A stretch of DNA of 40,506 nt, taken from assembly GCA_013373015.1 (NCBI GenBank), contig JABXIQ010000038.1:1-40506 (forward strand), read 5' to 3'. Shown here piece by piece: positions 26,252-36,400 of the stretch (its first letter is position 1; each line of letters opens with the position of its first letter). The stretch comes from Kangiellaceae bacterium. Lineage in GTDB: Bacteria; Pseudomonadota; Gammaproteobacteria; Enterobacterales; Kangiellaceae. The notes under the pieces were generated by a model. The model did not search any database. It saw only the letters and a list, made by a program, of their open reading frames with translations, and was not told the origin of the DNA. The position numbers and the translations under genes were made by a program.

Positions 26252-26406
26252 GTATTTGATATGTTTGTACCCTAGCGGGCATTGTAAAGCGTAGCGAGTT
26301 ATCAAATACGGCAATTTTTATGAGAAAAGCAAGGTAGCCATCGGCCAAGTGACTGGCGTGTCATTTCTTTTGGTTCATTTTCTTTGGACAAGCAAAGAAA
26401 ATGAAC
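26252..26406. repeat. Intergenic repeat-like element with two hairpins
   Basis: The 217-nt gap between the small membrane gene and ansA holds two perfect inverted repeats: 10-bp arms at 26252-26261 and 26300-26309, and 14-bp arms at 26373-26386 and 26393-26406 with a 6-nt loop. There is no T-run. The TTTCTTTGG...CAAAGAAA hairpin looks like an intergenic repeat of marine gammaproteobacteria (from memory, not checked). It may also stabilise the ansA 3' end. Confidence 0.55.
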
Positions 26407-26417
26407 ATCCATCATTG

Positions 26418-27437
26418 TTAAACTGTAAGCTCTCCTCTTAAAGAAACCACCATCTTCTCTCTAATAGTTTGAACATCTAAATCACGGCTAAATAAATAAT
26501 ATAACTTAGCCAGTGCGGCTTCGGTGGTCATATCAAAACCTGAAATGACACCTGCTTCCAGTAACACATTACCTGTTTCATAGGTGCTCATATTGACGCT
26601 ACCTTGCAGGCATTGGGTGCAATTGACCACGACTATGCCGTTATCACAAGCGTTTTTTATCGCTGTTATCAATGGCTTATTATTTATTGGCGCATTACCC
26701 ATACCATAACTTTGCAATACCACACCGTCTAAATTGGGTTGTGCCAAAAAGTCTTTAACAAATTCAGCGGAAATCCCTGGGAAAAGCGTCAAAATAGCGA
26801 TTTTGGGAGAGCTGAACTTTTGCACATTAAGCTCAGTTCTGTTTTGTTTGAAAATCAAATGCTCACGTACTTTAATTTTACTACCGATACTGGCAATTGG
26901 AGGAGTGTTTGGTGAACTAAAGGCGGCAAAGCCATCAGCATCGGTTTTTGTGCAGCGATTTCCACGGTGTAAATGATCGTGAAAAAATAAGCACACTTCA
27001 GGAATAGGGTAATGTGCCGCTAAATAAATGGCGTTGATAATATTATCACGCGCATCGGTGCGTAGCTGGGTTAATGGAATTTGCGAGCCGGTGATGATTA
27101 CTGGTTTTTGTAAACCCTCTAGCATGAATGACAAGGCTGAAGAAGTGTAAGCCATAGTGTCTGTGCCGTGTAACACCACGAATCCATCATAGTCGTTGTA
27201 GTGTTTTTCAATATCTTTAGCAATCAAATACCAATCTTCAGGCGACATATTGGCTGAATCAATCGGTTCGGCGTAGTCATGAATGGTGATTTCAGGCATC
27301 TGCTCATGATTAAACTCAGGAAAGCTTGCAAGTGTTTGTCGCAAAAAACCTTCCTGTGGCACAAATCCATTGTCGCTGGGCTTCATACCAATGGTGCCGC
27401 CAGTATAGGCGATGTAAACTTTTTTCTTAGGATTCAT
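26418..27437 (-). CDS. ansA: Type I (cytoplasmic) L-asparaginase
   Basis: A 339-residue asparaginase that hydrolyses asparagine to aspartate and ammonia. The first catalytic site YTGGTIGM has the nucleophile T12 or T15, and the second is HGTDTMAYT with Thr, Asp and Lys partners further on (ALSFMLEGLQKPVIITGSQ). No signal peptide, and the length matches E. coli AnsA (338), so it is the low-affinity cytoplasmic form, not the periplasmic AnsB. The sequence NCTQCLQGSVNMSTYETG near the C-terminus is typical of type I. It lies downstream of the terminator of the amidohydrolase gene and so has its own promoter. Confidence 0.95.
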   Translation of the reverse strand: MNPKKKVYIAYTGGTIGMKPSDNGFVPQEGFLRQTLASFPEFNHEQMPEITIHDYAEPIDSANMSPEDWYLIAKDIEKHYNDYDGFVVLHGTDTMAYTSSALSFMLEGLQKPVIITGSQIPLTQLRTDARDNIINAIYLAAHYPIPEVCLFFHDHLHRGNRCTKTDADGFAAFSSPNTPPIASIGSKIKVREHLIFKQNRTELNVQKFSSPKIAILTLFPGISAEFVKDFLAQPNLDGVVLQSYGMGNAPINNKPLITAIKNACDNGIVVVNCTQCLQGSVNMSTYETGNVLLEAGVISGFDMTTEAALAKLYYLFSRDLDVQTIREKMVVSLRGELTV

Positions 27438-27507
27438 GAGCAGCTTTGGTCCATAACTCTTTGATTACGCAATTATTTTTATTGCTAATTGACTACGATT
27501 ATAGCGT

Positions 27508-27537
27508 TAAAAAGAAAGGCTGCCTAGTTAGCAGCCT
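27508..27537 (-). terminator. Terminator of the M20 amidohydrolase gene
   Basis: On the minus strand, a perfect 7-bp GC-rich stem (27537-27531 with 27523-27517) with a 7-nt loop is followed by TTCTTTTT. It begins 23 nt after the amidohydrolase stop codon. Confidence 0.8.
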
Positions 27538-27560
27538 GGTAATTAGTGAGTTACTAATGA

Positions 27561-28880
27561 TTATTTGGCATGTAGATTTAAGTAATCAACAGCTAGTCTG
27601 GTCATGACTTCAACACCTAATTTTAGGCCAGATTCATCAATATAAAAATCTGGCGTATGGTGTGGGGCTGCTTCTTCTCTTGGCGTGTCTAGCGGTTTAC
27701 CGCCTACGAAGAAATAAACCCCAGGCACTTCTTGTGCAAAGAATGAGAAGTCTTCGGCACCAGTGATTGGGTTAATGATATTGACTTTATTTTTGCCAGC
27801 GACAGATTCAATCGTTGGCATCATTTTTTCGGTTAACTCAGGATTATTGTATGTCACTGGGTACGCAGAGGAATAGGGTAATAATACTTCTACGTCTGCA
27901 TTCATGCTTTCGCCAATGAGTTTTGCTTTATTGCGCACATGCTCATGGATATTGTCACGATCTTTTTGGCTTAAGGTGCGAATAGTTCCAAGCATTTCAA
28001 CTTGCTCTGGAATGATGTTTGAACGTACTCCACCATGAATAGCACCAACGGTTACTACAGAAGCTTGTGAAGTTAATGGCATATGACGGCTGACAATGGT
28101 TTGTAAACCGTTGATTATTTGTGCTGCGGTCACAATCGGATCGATTGAATCCCATGGCGTTGAGCCATGAGCTTGTTTGCCTTTGACGATCATTTTGAAA
28201 TCATCAACACTGGCCATGATACCTTCTTTGCGAATATTGATTTCGCCAACGTTGGTGCCTGCACTGATATGTAAGCCAAAAACAGCATCTACGTCAGGGT
28301 TTTTGAGTGCGCCTTCTTTAACCATTAACTCAGCGCCACCTTCTTCACCACGCGGTGAGCCTTCTTCAGCAGGCTGGAATAGAAACTTAACCGTTCCAGG
28401 CAGTTGGTCTTTCATTTCGCTTAGAATTTCAGCAGCACCCATTAAAATAGCCATGTGAGTGTCATGACCACAGGCGTGCATGACAGGAACTTCTTCACCG
28501 TAATACTCACCAACTGCGGTTGAGGCAAAAGGTACATCGGTGCGTTCTTTGACTGGCAAGGCATCCATATCCGCACGTAAAGCGACAACAGGACCTGGTT
28601 TGCCACCTTTAAGGATGGCTACGATTCCCGTATGAGCAACGCCTGTTTGTATCTCTAAACCAAGTGAGCGCAAGTGTGTTTCGATGTACTTACTGGTTTT
28701 GAATTCGCGATTACCCAATTCAGGATTTTGGTGTAAGTGGCGACGCCATTCGATAACTTTGCTTTCCTTAGCTAAGGTACTTCCTTTGATGGCGTTGGCC
28801 ACCGTTTCAGATGTTGTGCTGGCCTGACAAGATAAGGCGAACAGACTGGTCAAAGCTAAACTCGCAAAGTGTTTTTTCAT
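27561..28880 (-). CDS. Exported M20-family amidohydrolase
   Basis: A 439-residue zinc amidohydrolase of the M20D group, related to hippurate hydrolases, IAA-amino acid hydrolases and N-acyl-amino acid deacylases. It has a signal peptide (1-20, cleavage at CQA|STT), so it acts in the periplasm. The metal-binding regions are RADMDALPV, MHACGHDTHMA and FQPAEEG, and TGAEDFSFFA carries a late ligand region. The dimerisation domain lies in the middle. The exact acyl-amino acid substrate cannot be told. The gene has two tandem copies of its ribosome binding site and its own terminator. It is divergent from the site-2 protease gene. Confidence 0.92.
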   Translation of the reverse strand: MKKHFASLALTSLFALSCQASTTSETVANAIKGSTLAKESKVIEWRRHLHQNPELGNREFKTSKYIETHLRSLGLEIQTGVAHTGIVAILKGGKPGPVVALRADMDALPVKERTDVPFASTAVGEYYGEEVPVMHACGHDTHMAILMGAAEILSEMKDQLPGTVKFLFQPAEEGSPRGEEGGAELMVKEGALKNPDVDAVFGLHISAGTNVGEINIRKEGIMASVDDFKMIVKGKQAHGSTPWDSIDPIVTAAQIINGLQTIVSRHMPLTSQASVVTVGAIHGGVRSNIIPEQVEMLGTIRTLSQKDRDNIHEHVRNKAKLIGESMNADVEVLLPYSSAYPVTYNNPELTEKMMPTIESVAGKNKVNIINPITGAEDFSFFAQEVPGVYFFVGGKPLDTPREEAAPHHTPDFYIDESGLKLGVEVMTRLAVDYLNLHAK

Positions 28881-28881
28881 T

Positions 28882-28909
28882 ATTTTGGCTTCCTAATTTT
28901 GGCTTCCTA
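28882..28909 (-). repeat. Tandem duplication carrying two ribosome binding sites
   Basis: Two perfect, adjacent 14-bp copies (28882-28895 and 28896-28909). On the minus strand each carries TAGGAAG; the closer copy is 8 nt from the amidohydrolase ATG and the second is 14 nt further. The duplication gives the mRNA a spare Shine-Dalgarno. Confidence 0.8.
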
Positions 28910-29066
28910 TATCTTGGCAGCTCGTAGTGATGCCTTATTTAGCCTTTTTTTTGTTGAAAAAGCAAATCAGATGTTCTGCGACTTAACTGGTTACATTTTA
29001 TTATTGTCTAATGGCGCTAAAGTCTTCATTATAAAGGGAAATAACCAACCAAACTTGAACTCGATA

Positions 29067-29708
29067 ATGCTGCATTTATTGACCAATGGCCAAATAGCCG
29101 TTTTTCTTATTCTACTCTTTGTAATAATATTTTCGTTGACCTTCCATGAGTTCGGTCATGCTTTGTCAGCAAAGTTGCTAGGCGATGACACTGCCGAGAA
29201 AATGGGGCGCCTGAACCTCAATCCTCTTTCGCATATTGATCCAATTGGATTGCTTGCGGTTGTGTTTATTGGCTTTGGTTATGCCAAACCGGTTCCTTTT
29301 ACACCGCGTAAACTCAAGCATAAATGGGGCAGTGCGATGGTGGCTGCCGCTGGCCCCTTGATGAATTTGTTGATAGCTATTGTTGCGCTGAATTTGAAAG
29401 CCGCGGCATTTAGTTTTGGGATCGACGCTTTGGCAACTCCTACAGCGCAGACGGTTTTGGCTTATTTGGCGTTTATTAATATTTTGCTAATGTTGTTTAA
29501 TCTGTTACCTATTGGTCCATTGGATGGTCATTACATCGCCGAATGGGCTTTGCCTAAGCCATTGAAATACAAATATCATCAATTTAATAGTAAATATGGC
29601 TCGATGCTGTTTTTAGGTTTGATCGTGCTCAGTATTGCTGGAATTCCTATATTCCGCTTTTTATGGACCGCATCTCAGTCTTTGGCGCCATATTTAACTT
29701 TTGTCTGA
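29067..29708 (+). CDS. Site-2-protease family membrane metallopeptidase (M50)
   Basis: A 213-residue M50 protease that cuts substrates inside the membrane. Zinc ligands are in HEFGH (27-31), and the second motif is NLLPIGPLDGHY, with the Asp ligand in LDG. LLGDDTAEKMGRLNLNPLSHIDPIG is the family's signature linker. The reading frame is open from a GTG at 28869, but family members begin about where the ATG at 29067 lies, so that start is chosen; the ribosome binding site is weak. Five to six hydrophobic helices are visible. There is no PDZ domain, unlike RseP. The substrate is unknown; relatives are often annotated 'site-2 protease family protein'. Confidence 0.88.
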   Translation: MLHLLTNGQIAVFLILLFVIIFSLTFHEFGHALSAKLLGDDTAEKMGRLNLNPLSHIDPIGLLAVVFIGFGYAKPVPFTPRKLKHKWGSAMVAAAGPLMNLLIAIVALNLKAAAFSFGIDALATPTAQTVLAYLAFINILLMLFNLLPIGPLDGHYIAEWALPKPLKYKYHQFNSKYGSMLFLGLIVLSIAGIPIFRFLWTASQSLAPYLTFV

Positions 29709-29718
29709 CGAACAATAA

Positions 29719-29750
29719 AAAAGGCGCTGATGAGAGCGCCTTTTGGTTTA
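29719..29750. terminator. Bidirectional terminator between the M50 gene and fadE
   Basis: A 10-bp perfect stem (29719-29728 with 29735-29744) with a 6-nt loop. On the minus strand it is followed by six T (reading across 29722-29717). On the plus strand by four T. It serves both convergent genes. Confidence 0.8.
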
Positions 29751-29769
29751 GGGTACAAGCCCGAATCTA

Positions 29770-32184
29770 TTACGAATGTTTCATTTCTTCAGGAGAAAAA
29801 TCATCAACATTGATAATCTCTAAGCGTGCTTCTTCAGCCGCAACCACTAAATCATAGTCTTCTTGCGAAATAGCGTCTTTTTCTAGCGCTTCTTTAGCAA
29901 ATTCAATGACTTGATGATTAGCAGGTTTTTTGCCTAGTGCTTCAGAAATGGTTTGAACCAAAGGCTCCATTTGTAGCTGTAAACGCAGAGCTTTATCAAC
30001 TTTAGCCAGATTAGTTGTTTCCGATTCAGACTTTAGAATGCCATGAGTCAACTCTTCGCGCATAGCTAATGGCTCTTGCAATTGGCGAGCAAGTTTACGC
30101 TCTAGCTTGTCTGACGGTGGTGATAGTGGGCGACCAAGTGGGAATACCACAATACGCAGCAATTTACCCATCCAAGCAATAGGGAAGTTACGTAATACGC
30201 CATCGGCAGCTTGTTGTGTTTGATAAAGAGTCTGCTCTAATGCCCATTGAACGATTTCGCGGTCATGCTCGGGGCGTCCTTTATCATCATAGAACTTCAA
30301 TACTGCGGTAGCCATATACAGGTTGCTTAACATATCGCCTAAACGGCCTGAGATCATCTCACGACGCTTTAGTTCACCGCCTAACACGCCCATAGTGACA
30401 TCTGACAAAAAGGCCAATGCACTAGAGAAACGTGTAATACGCTGATAATAACGACCAGTAAAGTCAGATTTAGGTTTTTTGACTAATAAACTTGCCGTTA
30501 AGCCTAACCAGAAGGCACGAACCTTGTTACTCATGGCGAAACCAATGTGCTTGAAAATAGCTTTATCAAACTCTTTAATGGCATGCTTGCGATCAGGATC
30601 TTGAGTTGCTGCAATTAACGGTAAAATATACGGATGGCAACGGATAGAACCTTGACCGTAGATGATTAAACTGCGGGTTAAGATATTAGCGCCTTCAACC
30701 GTTATCGAGATAGGTGCTCCTTGGTAAGCGCGGGCCATATAGTTTTTTGGACCCTGCATGACTGCTTTACCACCGTGTATATCCATTCCGTCAATAGCTA
30801 CTTCTTGCGCCATTTTAGTGGTGTGACATTTTACGATAGCCGAAGCCACGGAAGGTTTTTCGCCAGTATCAATACCGGCAGCGGTAAAGGTGCGCATAGC
30901 ATCAATGATGTAGGTTTTACCTGCAATGCGTGCCAAACCTTCCATAACTCCTTCCATATAGCCTACAGGCACTTTGAATTGGCGACGAATACGAGCATAG
31001 GCGCCGGTGGTATAAGCGACCATTTTTGAGCCGCCTGTTGCACCAGATGGTAGTGAAATAGCACGACCTGCTGATAGACAATCCACTAGCATTCTCCAGC
31101 CAGCGCCAGCGTTTTTAGCGCCACCGATAATGTAGTCTAATGGTACAAAAACATCTTTTCCGGAAGTTGGGCCATTTTGGAATGGAGTGCTCAATGGGAA
31201 ATGACGACGGCCAATTTCCACGCCATCAGTATCGGTAGGGATTAAGGCACAGGTGATGCCTAAATCTTCTTGATCACCTAACAATCCTTCGGGATCATAC
31301 ATCTTAAAAGCTAGGCCTAATAGCGTAGCAACTGGTGCCAAGGTGATGTAGCGTTTATTCCAAGTTAGCTTCATGCCAATGACTTCTTCGCCATTCCACA
31401 TCCCTTTGCAGACTATGCCTTTGTCTGGAATGCCACCAGCGTCTGAGCCTGCTTCAATAGCTGTTAACGCAAAGCAGGGTACTTCTTGGCCATCTGCTAA
31501 ACGTGGTAGGTAATATTTTTTCTGCTCTTCAGTGCCGTAGTGCAGTAATAATTCAGCGGGGCCAAGCGAATTTGGCACTGACACAATGCTTCCGACTGTA
31601 GCACTAACAGAGTTAATTTTGGTCAGCACTTGAGATTGTGCATATGAAGAAAAGCCCAAACCGCCGTATTCTTTAGGAATAATAAAACTAAAGAACTTGT
31701 TGTCTTTAATAAATTGCCACATTTCGGGTGGCATATCACGATCAACTTCGGAGATTCTCCAGTCATCAACCATTCGGCACAATTCATCTACAGGACCATC
31801 GATAAAGGCTTGCTCTTCTTGCGTTAATTTTGCCGCAGGAATTGCATGTAAACGCTTCCAGTTAGGTTTGCCGCCAAATACTTCTGATTCCCACCAAACA
31901 GTTCCAGCATCAAGAGCTTCTTGTTCCGTATCAGAGATCTTGGGCATAACGCCTTTGAACATATCCAGCAAACTGGCCGAAATCTTTTGGCGCAAGAAAG
32001 GCAGATTCAAAGGGATAAAAATAGCTAAGAACAGCGCCCATAGTAGTAGTGGCACACCATATCTCATGCTATATACAACTAAGATTGCCGCAATAATTGC
32101 GGTAGTGATTTTGAGATTTATCCTATGATAAAGAGTGATTCCCACCGCTAAAACAAGAACCAGTGTAAGCGCTAAAACTGACAT
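29770..32184 (-). CDS. fadE: Acyl-CoA dehydrogenase FadE
   Basis: An 804-residue FAD enzyme, the first step of fatty acid beta-oxidation (acyl-CoA to trans-2-enoyl-CoA). The start at 32184 is chosen over 32229 because AAAGGCGG lies just before it and E. coli FadE starts at the same place relative to the N-terminal membrane helix. Membrane segments fill about 1-55. Typical signatures are FFSFIIPKEYGGLGFSSYAQ, CFALTAIEAGSDAGGIPDKG and LPSGATGGSKM. The C-terminal ~300 residues match the DUF1974 region special to FadE. E. coli FadE is 814 residues. Its divergent neighbour is a cytosolic hydrolase. No FadR-like palindrome was found upstream. Confidence 0.95.
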   Translation of the reverse strand: MSVLALTLVLVLAVGITLYHRINLKITTAIIAAILVVYSMRYGVPLLLWALFLAIFIPLNLPFLRQKISASLLDMFKGVMPKISDTEQEALDAGTVWWESEVFGGKPNWKRLHAIPAAKLTQEEQAFIDGPVDELCRMVDDWRISEVDRDMPPEMWQFIKDNKFFSFIIPKEYGGLGFSSYAQSQVLTKINSVSATVGSIVSVPNSLGPAELLLHYGTEEQKKYYLPRLADGQEVPCFALTAIEAGSDAGGIPDKGIVCKGMWNGEEVIGMKLTWNKRYITLAPVATLLGLAFKMYDPEGLLGDQEDLGITCALIPTDTDGVEIGRRHFPLSTPFQNGPTSGKDVFVPLDYIIGGAKNAGAGWRMLVDCLSAGRAISLPSGATGGSKMVAYTTGAYARIRRQFKVPVGYMEGVMEGLARIAGKTYIIDAMRTFTAAGIDTGEKPSVASAIVKCHTTKMAQEVAIDGMDIHGGKAVMQGPKNYMARAYQGAPISITVEGANILTRSLIIYGQGSIRCHPYILPLIAATQDPDRKHAIKEFDKAIFKHIGFAMSNKVRAFWLGLTASLLVKKPKSDFTGRYYQRITRFSSALAFLSDVTMGVLGGELKRREMISGRLGDMLSNLYMATAVLKFYDDKGRPEHDREIVQWALEQTLYQTQQAADGVLRNFPIAWMGKLLRIVVFPLGRPLSPPSDKLERKLARQLQEPLAMREELTHGILKSESETTNLAKVDKALRLQLQMEPLVQTISEALGKKPANHQVIEFAKEALEKDAISQEDYDLVVAAEEARLEIINVDDFSPEEMKHS

Positions 32185-32390
32185 AGTGACCGCCTTTATA
32201 TAGTTGTACCAATTTATCCCTCCAAGCATAACACATCGTACCAGTTGCTTGTAAAGAATTTTTTGTTACAGAGATTTTCATCAAATTTGTATCAAAATAG
32301 TATAACTACTTGAAGTTTATAGAGCTTTGTAAGACTATAGTTGGTAATTGAATATCTGTAATTATAAATACAAGCGGACGAGGAAGAGGT

Positions 32391-33221
32391 ATGAAACGTT
32401 TAGCTGTCGCCATTATTCACGGCATTGGCTCAGAAAAAGAATTTTACTCAATTGAACTAAAGCACCGTATCGTTGAAGAATACGTTAAAGGTGATCCAGA
32501 TAATCGTCTAGAAGATGACTTATTATTCCATGAAATTTACTGGGGTGATTTAGTTAAAGACGAGCATGGTGCTTTGTTGGATAAAATGGACTATAAAAAC
32601 GAGCTAACATATAAAGGTGTTCGTAATTTATTCATAGATTTCATGCGTTTAGGATTGTCTTATCACAATGGTAGCGATCTTTATAATGCTATTCATAACC
32701 GCATCAAAGAAAGTATGGCTAAATTTGCTAGTCATCGTAATGTTGATCAAGATGATACGCCTTTAGTAATTTTAGCGCATTCTTTTGGCTCGGTAATCAT
32801 GTCGAATTATGTGCATGATATACAAAAAAGTGGGGAAGTTGATTCTAATTTTGAGTCTTTCAAAACCTTAGCTGGTGTTATCACTTTCGCTAGCCCACTT
32901 GGTGTGTATTCAGCACAAGGTGGAGATTTTGAAGATCCTATCAGCAAAGTGGGCTCTGCGCTTGAGTCAGGTTTGAAAGATCGCGTTAAGTGGCTAAACT
33001 TCTATGATAAAGACGATGTAGTGGCTTATCCTTTGAAAAATGTTAATGATGCTTATAACTCAGCAGTTGATGGTGATTTTGAAATCAATGTGGGCAGTGC
33101 TGCGACTTCATGGAACCCAGCGTGCCATACTGGTTATTGGGAAGATAAAGACTTCTATAAGCCTGTTGCGGCCTATTTAGGTGAGTTACGCGCACCACAC
33201 GATTTCTGGAAAATTCCATAA
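32391..33221 (+). CDS. Cytosolic alpha/beta hydrolase of unknown substrate
   Basis: A 276-residue alpha/beta hydrolase without a signal peptide. The oxyanion region is IIHGIG (8-13), and the nucleophile is S131 in AHSFGSVIM. Candidate acids are D206 or D208 in NFYDKDDVVAYPL, and the candidate His is H246 in WNPACHTGYW. This layout of an atypical nucleophile elbow (HSFGS) and a C-terminal His occurs in poorly studied families. GAGGAAGAGG directly precedes the ATG. It is divergent from fadE, which may hint at acyl-ester or lipid substrates (inference). A strong terminator follows. Confidence 0.8.
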   Translation: MKRLAVAIIHGIGSEKEFYSIELKHRIVEEYVKGDPDNRLEDDLLFHEIYWGDLVKDEHGALLDKMDYKNELTYKGVRNLFIDFMRLGLSYHNGSDLYNAIHNRIKESMAKFASHRNVDQDDTPLVILAHSFGSVIMSNYVHDIQKSGEVDSNFESFKTLAGVITFASPLGVYSAQGGDFEDPISKVGSALESGLKDRVKWLNFYDKDDVVAYPLKNVNDAYNSAVDGDFEINVGSAATSWNPACHTGYWEDKDFYKPVAAYLGELRAPHDFWKIP

Positions 33222-33300
33222 AAGCTGATAACTGTCTAACAATAAGTCGCTAAATATAGAGGTTATTTATCGGCAGATTAGGCACAGTAATCGATCATGA

Positions 33301-33336
33301 AATCTCTTGTTAGCTTGCTAGCAAGAGATTTTTTAT
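33301..33336 (+). terminator. Strong intrinsic terminator after the hydrolase gene
   Basis: A long stem (33301-33315 with 33318-33332, one U-G pair, tip unpaired) is followed by a run of T. It separates the hydrolase gene from hrpA. Confidence 0.85.
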
Positions 33337-33408
33337 TGATAGTGACCGCTATTAATTCGTTATAATTTACTATTTCTATTTAATAAGAATATAAGCATAC
33401 CTTTAGAC

Positions 33409-36400
33409 ATGAGTAATATTTTTCAACTTATCGAGCAGCAAAAACAGCAGTGCACATTAAGCGACCAATATCAGCTTGATAAATTGACTCATGTAATAAA
33501 AAAACGACAAAAGCAACAGTTACCAGTTAGCAAACTAATCCATAAAGCGAAAAATATATTAGAAAAATCACCTCAACTTATCGAGCGGCGCAAGAATCTG
33601 ATCCCGCAACATATTGAGTTTGATGATAATTTACCTGTGAGCCAAGCCCGAGATAAGGTGGCAAAAGCGATTCAGGAACATCAAGTGGTGGTGATTGCTG
33701 GTGAAACAGGCTCTGGTAAAACAACTCAATTGCCTAAAATTTGCTTGCAATTAGGTTTAGGTATCAGGGGGCGAATTGGTCATACCCAACCACGCAGAGT
33801 CGCAGCAACCAGTGTCGCTAGGCGTATTGCCGAAGAGTTGAAGTCGCCTCTCGGTGAATTGGTGGGCTATAGCATTCGTTTCAATGAGCAAGCCAATCCA
33901 GTGACACCGGTTCGAGTCATGACCGATGGTATTTTGCTCAATGAAATTACTGATGATCCCCTGTTAACTCAATATGACACCATTATTGTAGACGAAGCCC
34001 ATGAGCGCAGTCTTAATATTGATTTTTTATTGGGCTATTTGCGTAGTGTTTTACAAAAGCGACCTGATCTAAAACTTATTATTACCTCGGCAACCATCGA
34101 TTTAGAACGTTTTTCAAAACATTTTGCAATAGATGGTAAACCAGCTCCTATTTTAGAAATAAGCGGGCGAACTTATCCAGTTGATGTATGGTATCGCCCA
34201 GAAGATGAAGAGCATCCTTTACCTCAAGTCGAGCAAATAGGTATTGCGGTTGAAGAAATTCAAAGTCAAGCGGCTGGCGATATCTTGATCTTTCTTTCTG
34301 GTGAAGCAGAAATTCGTGAAACTGCAAAGCATTTGCGCAAAGATCGTTTTCAAGGATGTGAAGTTTTGCCTTTGTATGCAAGGCTTTCGATCTCAGAGCA
34401 AGAGAAAATTTTTAAGCCAAGTGGTGGACGACGACGCATCGTTTTAGCCACCAATGTTGCAGAAACATCTATTACCGTACCCGGTATTCGATTTGTTATT
34501 GATCCTGGTTACGCGCGGATCAGTCGCTATTCTGTTCGTAACAAAATCCAACGCTTGCCGATTGAAAAAATATCACAGGCCAGTGCCAATCAACGAAAAG
34601 GCCGCTGTGGGCGTGTGGCTGATGGTATTTGTATTCGTTTGTATTCTGAAGAGGATTTTGTCAATCGTGCAGAATTTACCGATGCCGAAATATTACGCAC
34701 AAATTTAGCTGCAGTTATTCTGCAAATGAAGTTGGCAAGGTTGGGAGATATTGAAGATTTTCCATTTATTGAACCGCCAGCTAAAAAGCAAATTAGTGAT
34801 GGTTTAAATTTATTAAATGAGCTGCAAGCGCTTGATGGGAAAAAGCAGCTAACAGCCATAGGTCGCGAGATGGCTCGCTTACCAATTGAGCCGCGATTGG
34901 CTCGTTTGTTATTAGCTGGAAAGGAGAAAGACTGCCTGAATGATGTTTTAGTGATTGCAGCATTTTTATCAGTAAAAGATCCAAGAGAATGGCCATTTGA
35001 TAAGAAAGAGTTAGCCCAACAAAAACATTCCAAGTACAAAAATAGCCAATCTGACTTTATTGCGATTATTAATTTATGGCAGCATCTTCATATTCAAAAA
35101 GAAGATTTGAGCAATCGAGCATTTAGGGATTATTGTCAGCAAGAGTTAATTAATTTTAACGCTTATCGAGAATGGAAAAGCACTTATCGTCAGTTAAAAT
35201 CATTGGTGCAGGATAAATCAAATAAATCTACCACAGGAATAAATTCAAATACCACTAGGTCGCATAAACTACCGAAAGACGAAAAAGTCATTGATGATCC
35301 GGTTTTTTATCAAAAACTGCACAAAAGTTTACTGTCAGGATTGCTTGGCTTTGTTGGGCAAAAAGATATAGAAAAAGGTTACGTGGGAACTCGTCAAACT
35401 AAATTCATGATTCATCCTCAATCCGCTAATTTCAAAAAGCAGCCAGCTTGGCTCATGGCTTTTGAAATTGTGGAAACTACGCAACCATATGCTCGTTTGA
35501 CTGCATTTATCGAGCCGCAATGGATCGAGCAGGTTGGTCAGCATTTAATAAAATCTCACTATTTTGATGCTCATTGGAGCAAAAAAAGAGGTGCTGTAGT
35601 AGCAACCATGCAACAAACTTTTTTAGGCTTAAAAGTGGTGACTGGTCGAATTGTGGATTACAGTACTATTGAGCCTCAACTGTGTCGAGAGCTGTTCATA
35701 TTGCATGCTCTAGTAAAACAAGAAATTGATAGCCGTCAATCTTTTCATCTTGATAATCAAAGCTTATGGCAAGAAGTTGAGCAAGAGGTAGCAAAAGCAC
35801 GTCAAGCCGACCTGCGTGCTGACGAGCGTGATATTGCAATCTGGTTTGATAAACATTTGCCGCAGACTATTTGTAATCTAAAACAACTTAATCAATGGTT
35901 GAAAAAAGACCCTGTAACTAACAATAGTCAATTAACATTACAGCGTCATACGCTATTACAGCAACATGAACACGATCAAGCTTTATATCCCGAAACAATT
36001 ATGGTTAAGGATGTTGAGCTACCTTTAAGCTATCATTTTGAGCCAGGACATACCCATGATGGTGTCACTGTAAAAATTCCGCAAAGTATAGCTAGGCAAT
36101 TTACAGATGCGGATTTTGAGCGTTTGGTGCCAGGAATATTAGAAGAGAAAATTGAGTTTTTAATTCGCTCTTTACCCAAGCGTTTTAGAAAAAACTTTGT
36201 TCCTGTGCCACAATTTTCTCAAGCGTGTTATGAGCAGGTGCTTAGCCAAAAAGGGCGCTTGATCGATATTATCACTAAACATTTATTCAAAATGACTGGC
36301 GTAATATTGCCTATGGATGCATGGCAAGAGCTTAATCTTCCAGAGCATTATTTGATGCGATATGAGATTGTTAACGATCAAGGTAAAGTCATTAGTCAGT

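Noticed and set aside
31697-32128. 143-codon frame antisense to fadE
   Set aside because: It has no ribosome binding site, and the sense frame is a clear FadE.
32230-32390. Search for a FadR or PsrA operator upstream of fadE
   Set aside because: CAAATTTG is present, but no full match to either known site.
34590-35039. Long open frame (149 codons) antisense to hrpA
   Set aside because: It lies fully inside the helicase core, which is intact; composition follows the hrpA codons and there is no family match.
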